Position numbers and translations under genes: made by a program | Notes under the pieces: model-generated | The model's input: only the letters and a program-made list of their open reading frames with translations | What the model was told of the DNA's origin: nothing | Database searches by the model: none | Shown here: piece after piece, positions 40,801 to 42,198 of the stretch | Numbering within the stretch: the first letter of the stretch is position 1 | How the letters are laid out: each line of letters begins with the position of its first letter | Source of the DNA: Chara braunii | Lineage: Eukaryota; Streptophyta; Charophyceae; Charales; Characeae | NCBI GenBank assembly: GCA_003427395.1 | Contig: BFEA01000816.1 | Location: forward strand, 455,029-497,226 | Direction: 5' to 3' | Length of the DNA: 42,198 nt

Positions 40801-40945
40801 TTTTTTTTTTTTTTTTTTTTAAACAGCCCCACGAGTGCTAGTGGCGCTGATAAGAGCAGACACCGCTAGCACCTGGGGGGAGGCTCCATCTATTGGTGGG
40901 GAGCAAACCTGCTGGAAAATGGGTCCAGCGTCCCATACATGGACA
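40801..40945 (-). mobile_element. SINE-like retroposon, copy C (partial)
   Basis: In minus sense: core (40888-40940), a hairpin with arms GTGCTAGTGGCG (40835-40846) and CACCGCTAGCAC (40861-40872) around a 14-nt loop, then an A-tail, seen as (T)20 at 40801-40820. The hairpin arms differ from those of copy A but still pair. Confidence 0.5.
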
Positions 40946-41640
40946 GACGTCAGAACATAACAGAAACACACAGATACGGGGTGTTCCTGACAGCTTGATT
41001 ACCCTGGGACCCAGGGGATTGACTGAGCAGGATATGGGTGGGGAGGGGGGGGGAGGAACCTCTTCACGCTGAACCAGGTGCCGGCTACCTGCTGCTACAC
41101 ACTGGTCCCTCCCTCCCCCTACCATTGGGATACCCTTTATTGATGCTGCTGAACTGCTCACACCGCTCCGTGCATGTCCCTTGCCCTTCAGTCCCTTGTT
41201 CCTCCAAAATTTTTCCCAAACTTGTAATTTGAATTTGAAGTACAATCATGTTGCCGAACTGTTGAGTATCTGATTTCTAGCATGTCTGTGCAAAGTAGAC
41301 GGTACGCATTTGTTGGAAAGGTGAAAGCGTGCTAGCGGGGGGGTATTCTTGTAGAGGGGGTGTTGGAGAGGCGAATGATCGCTAGCAGGGGGGTATTCTG
41401 GTAGAGGGGGTTGAGATTGGTGGGCTCCTTGGATGAAGCTCCCTGGCTTCGTATTCGAGGGAAGAAGGTGACAGCTTGCTTCAGCAGGCCCAGAAGCAGG
41501 GGACTTGTCCGAAAAGCAGTTCTTGACCATGGAATGCAATTCATCGTCATGTGTAACGCCGACACCATGGTCCGTATGCATTTCGGTTGTAATTCAAGGT
41601 TGTTTAGCATGGGTGTTGGTTGACCTGTCAAGGTTATTAA
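40946..41640. other. Non-coding stretch with a local duplication
   Basis: No recognisable gene. A phrase with GGGGGGGTATTCTxGTAGAGGG occurs twice (about 41337 and 41389) within a duplicated ~55-bp block. Minus-strand frames reach 139 codons but run across the element boundary at 41641 and look fortuitous. Confidence 0.5.
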
Positions 41641-42118
41641 ACCACCAGTATTTTGGGAAGTTGCGGCTTGCATGCTGCCGGCCATTGCCACAGGGCTCTG
41701 ACGTATCCACTTGAAGGAATTCATGCCAGCACCCCAGGCCCGTTCATCCAAGCACGTGTTGCCCGGCCGAGCGACCTGGGCAATCTTGCACGGCTGGCCC
41801 TCCCTGCGTACAAGCGTAATCGTGGCGGGGGCGCGCGAAGCATGCCCCTGGTGTTTGGGTACTGGAAAGCCAATTCTTACCCTATCTGGCCCTACCCAAT
41901 GTACCCATGTGTGTGCCTAATATCATGGCTTGGGAACAAAATACCCACTTCTTGCCCTACGTGGCCCTCGCCAAGCGAGTCGACCCAGCTATCGGCGGTG
42001 GGAAAAAATAGAGTAGAAACGTTTCTAGTCGGATAAATTTGGGTGCTCCTGTAGTCTCCTGTACGTTTCCTAAAATCGCAGCTTGTTAAGGGGCACGACT
42101 CCAGGAAGTACTGGTGGT
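41641..42118. mobile_element. TTAA-flanked inverted-repeat element, copy 2
   Basis: 478 bp between TTAA at 41637-41640 and at 42119-42122. Termini are ACCACCAGTA (41641-41650) and its complement TACTGGTGGT (42109-42118), shared with the element at 6839-7554. Interiors are not alike by eye, so this is a relative by termini only. No transposase. Confidence 0.6.
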
Positions 42119-42136
42119 TTAACCGCGAGTGTGGCT

Positions 42137-42198
<62 letters not shown>
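42137..42198. repeat. (CT)n microsatellite
   Basis: Perfect dinucleotide run to the window end. Confidence 0.98.

Noticed and set aside
40847-40860. Local resemblance of the SINE-like loop (TCTGCTCTTATCAG, minus strand) to U2 snRNA
   Set aside because: Only 14 bases; copy A diverges and the flanks do not follow U2. Chance is sufficient.
41332-41751. Minus-strand frame of 139 codons as a gene
   Set aside because: It runs across the terminus of the TTAA-type element at 41641 and shows no recognisable motif.

Overview
This is a repeat-dominated nuclear window from a green-lineage eukaryote. Almost every recognisable protein is a retrotransposon protein. There are long microsatellites, tens of ambiguous bases and one 917-base assembly gap. 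The Ty3/gypsy polyprotein style resembles what I remember from charophyte algae such as Chara. That placement is from memory, at about 60% confidence. I found no intact cellular gene.

Left third (1-11744): GA microsatellites, a fossil gypsy reverse transcriptase fragment, and a decayed L1-like LINE on the minus strand running from about 10870 down to about 4260. The LINE (ORF1-like part, APE endonuclease, RT with a damaged FADD box, C-terminal region) has been interrupted by two elements whose target duplications can be read because removing them rejoins the LINE frame. One is a 716-bp TTAA-type inverted-repeat element (6839-7554). The other is a 355-bp foldback element (5502-5856). A second foldback copy lies at 3783-4147, and three partial copies of a poly(A)-tailed, SINE-like family lie at both ends of the window.

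Central and right part (about 12069-40178): one giant minus-strand Ty3/gypsy-type LTR retrotransposon of about 28 kb. The right-hand copy of the LTR (5' in element sense) is 8160 bp (32019-40178). The left-hand copy is visible at 12662-20078, and its first ~593 bp fall in the N gap. Reading on the minus strand: 5' LTR, tRNA-Asp-type primer binding site (31999-32016), leader, Gag, protease, RT, RNase H and integrase. An intron-like 181-bp segment follows, then a second Gag-like ORF in the position where env sits in retroviruses, then 2.1 kb without a gene, then the 3' LTR. All coding parts are broken, mostly by changes that look like C-to-T or G-to-A transitions, including loss of the first catalytic Asp of RT.

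The LTRs hold the most unusual signals. First, there are three sequences related to U6 spliceosomal RNA, all in element sense; one is full-length with the ACAGAGA box and AGC triad intact. Second, there is an array of stem-loops with a nearly constant 19-nt loop and unrelated but self-complementary stems, which is covariation visible by eye. Third, there is a tandem array with a period of about 122 bp, in which the two LTRs differ by one 174-bp unit. A TATA-like box lies about 220 bp upstream of the hairpin array in element sense. If it is used, the hairpins would sit near the 5' end of the RNA, and the U6-like domains in U3 would be carried near its 3' end.
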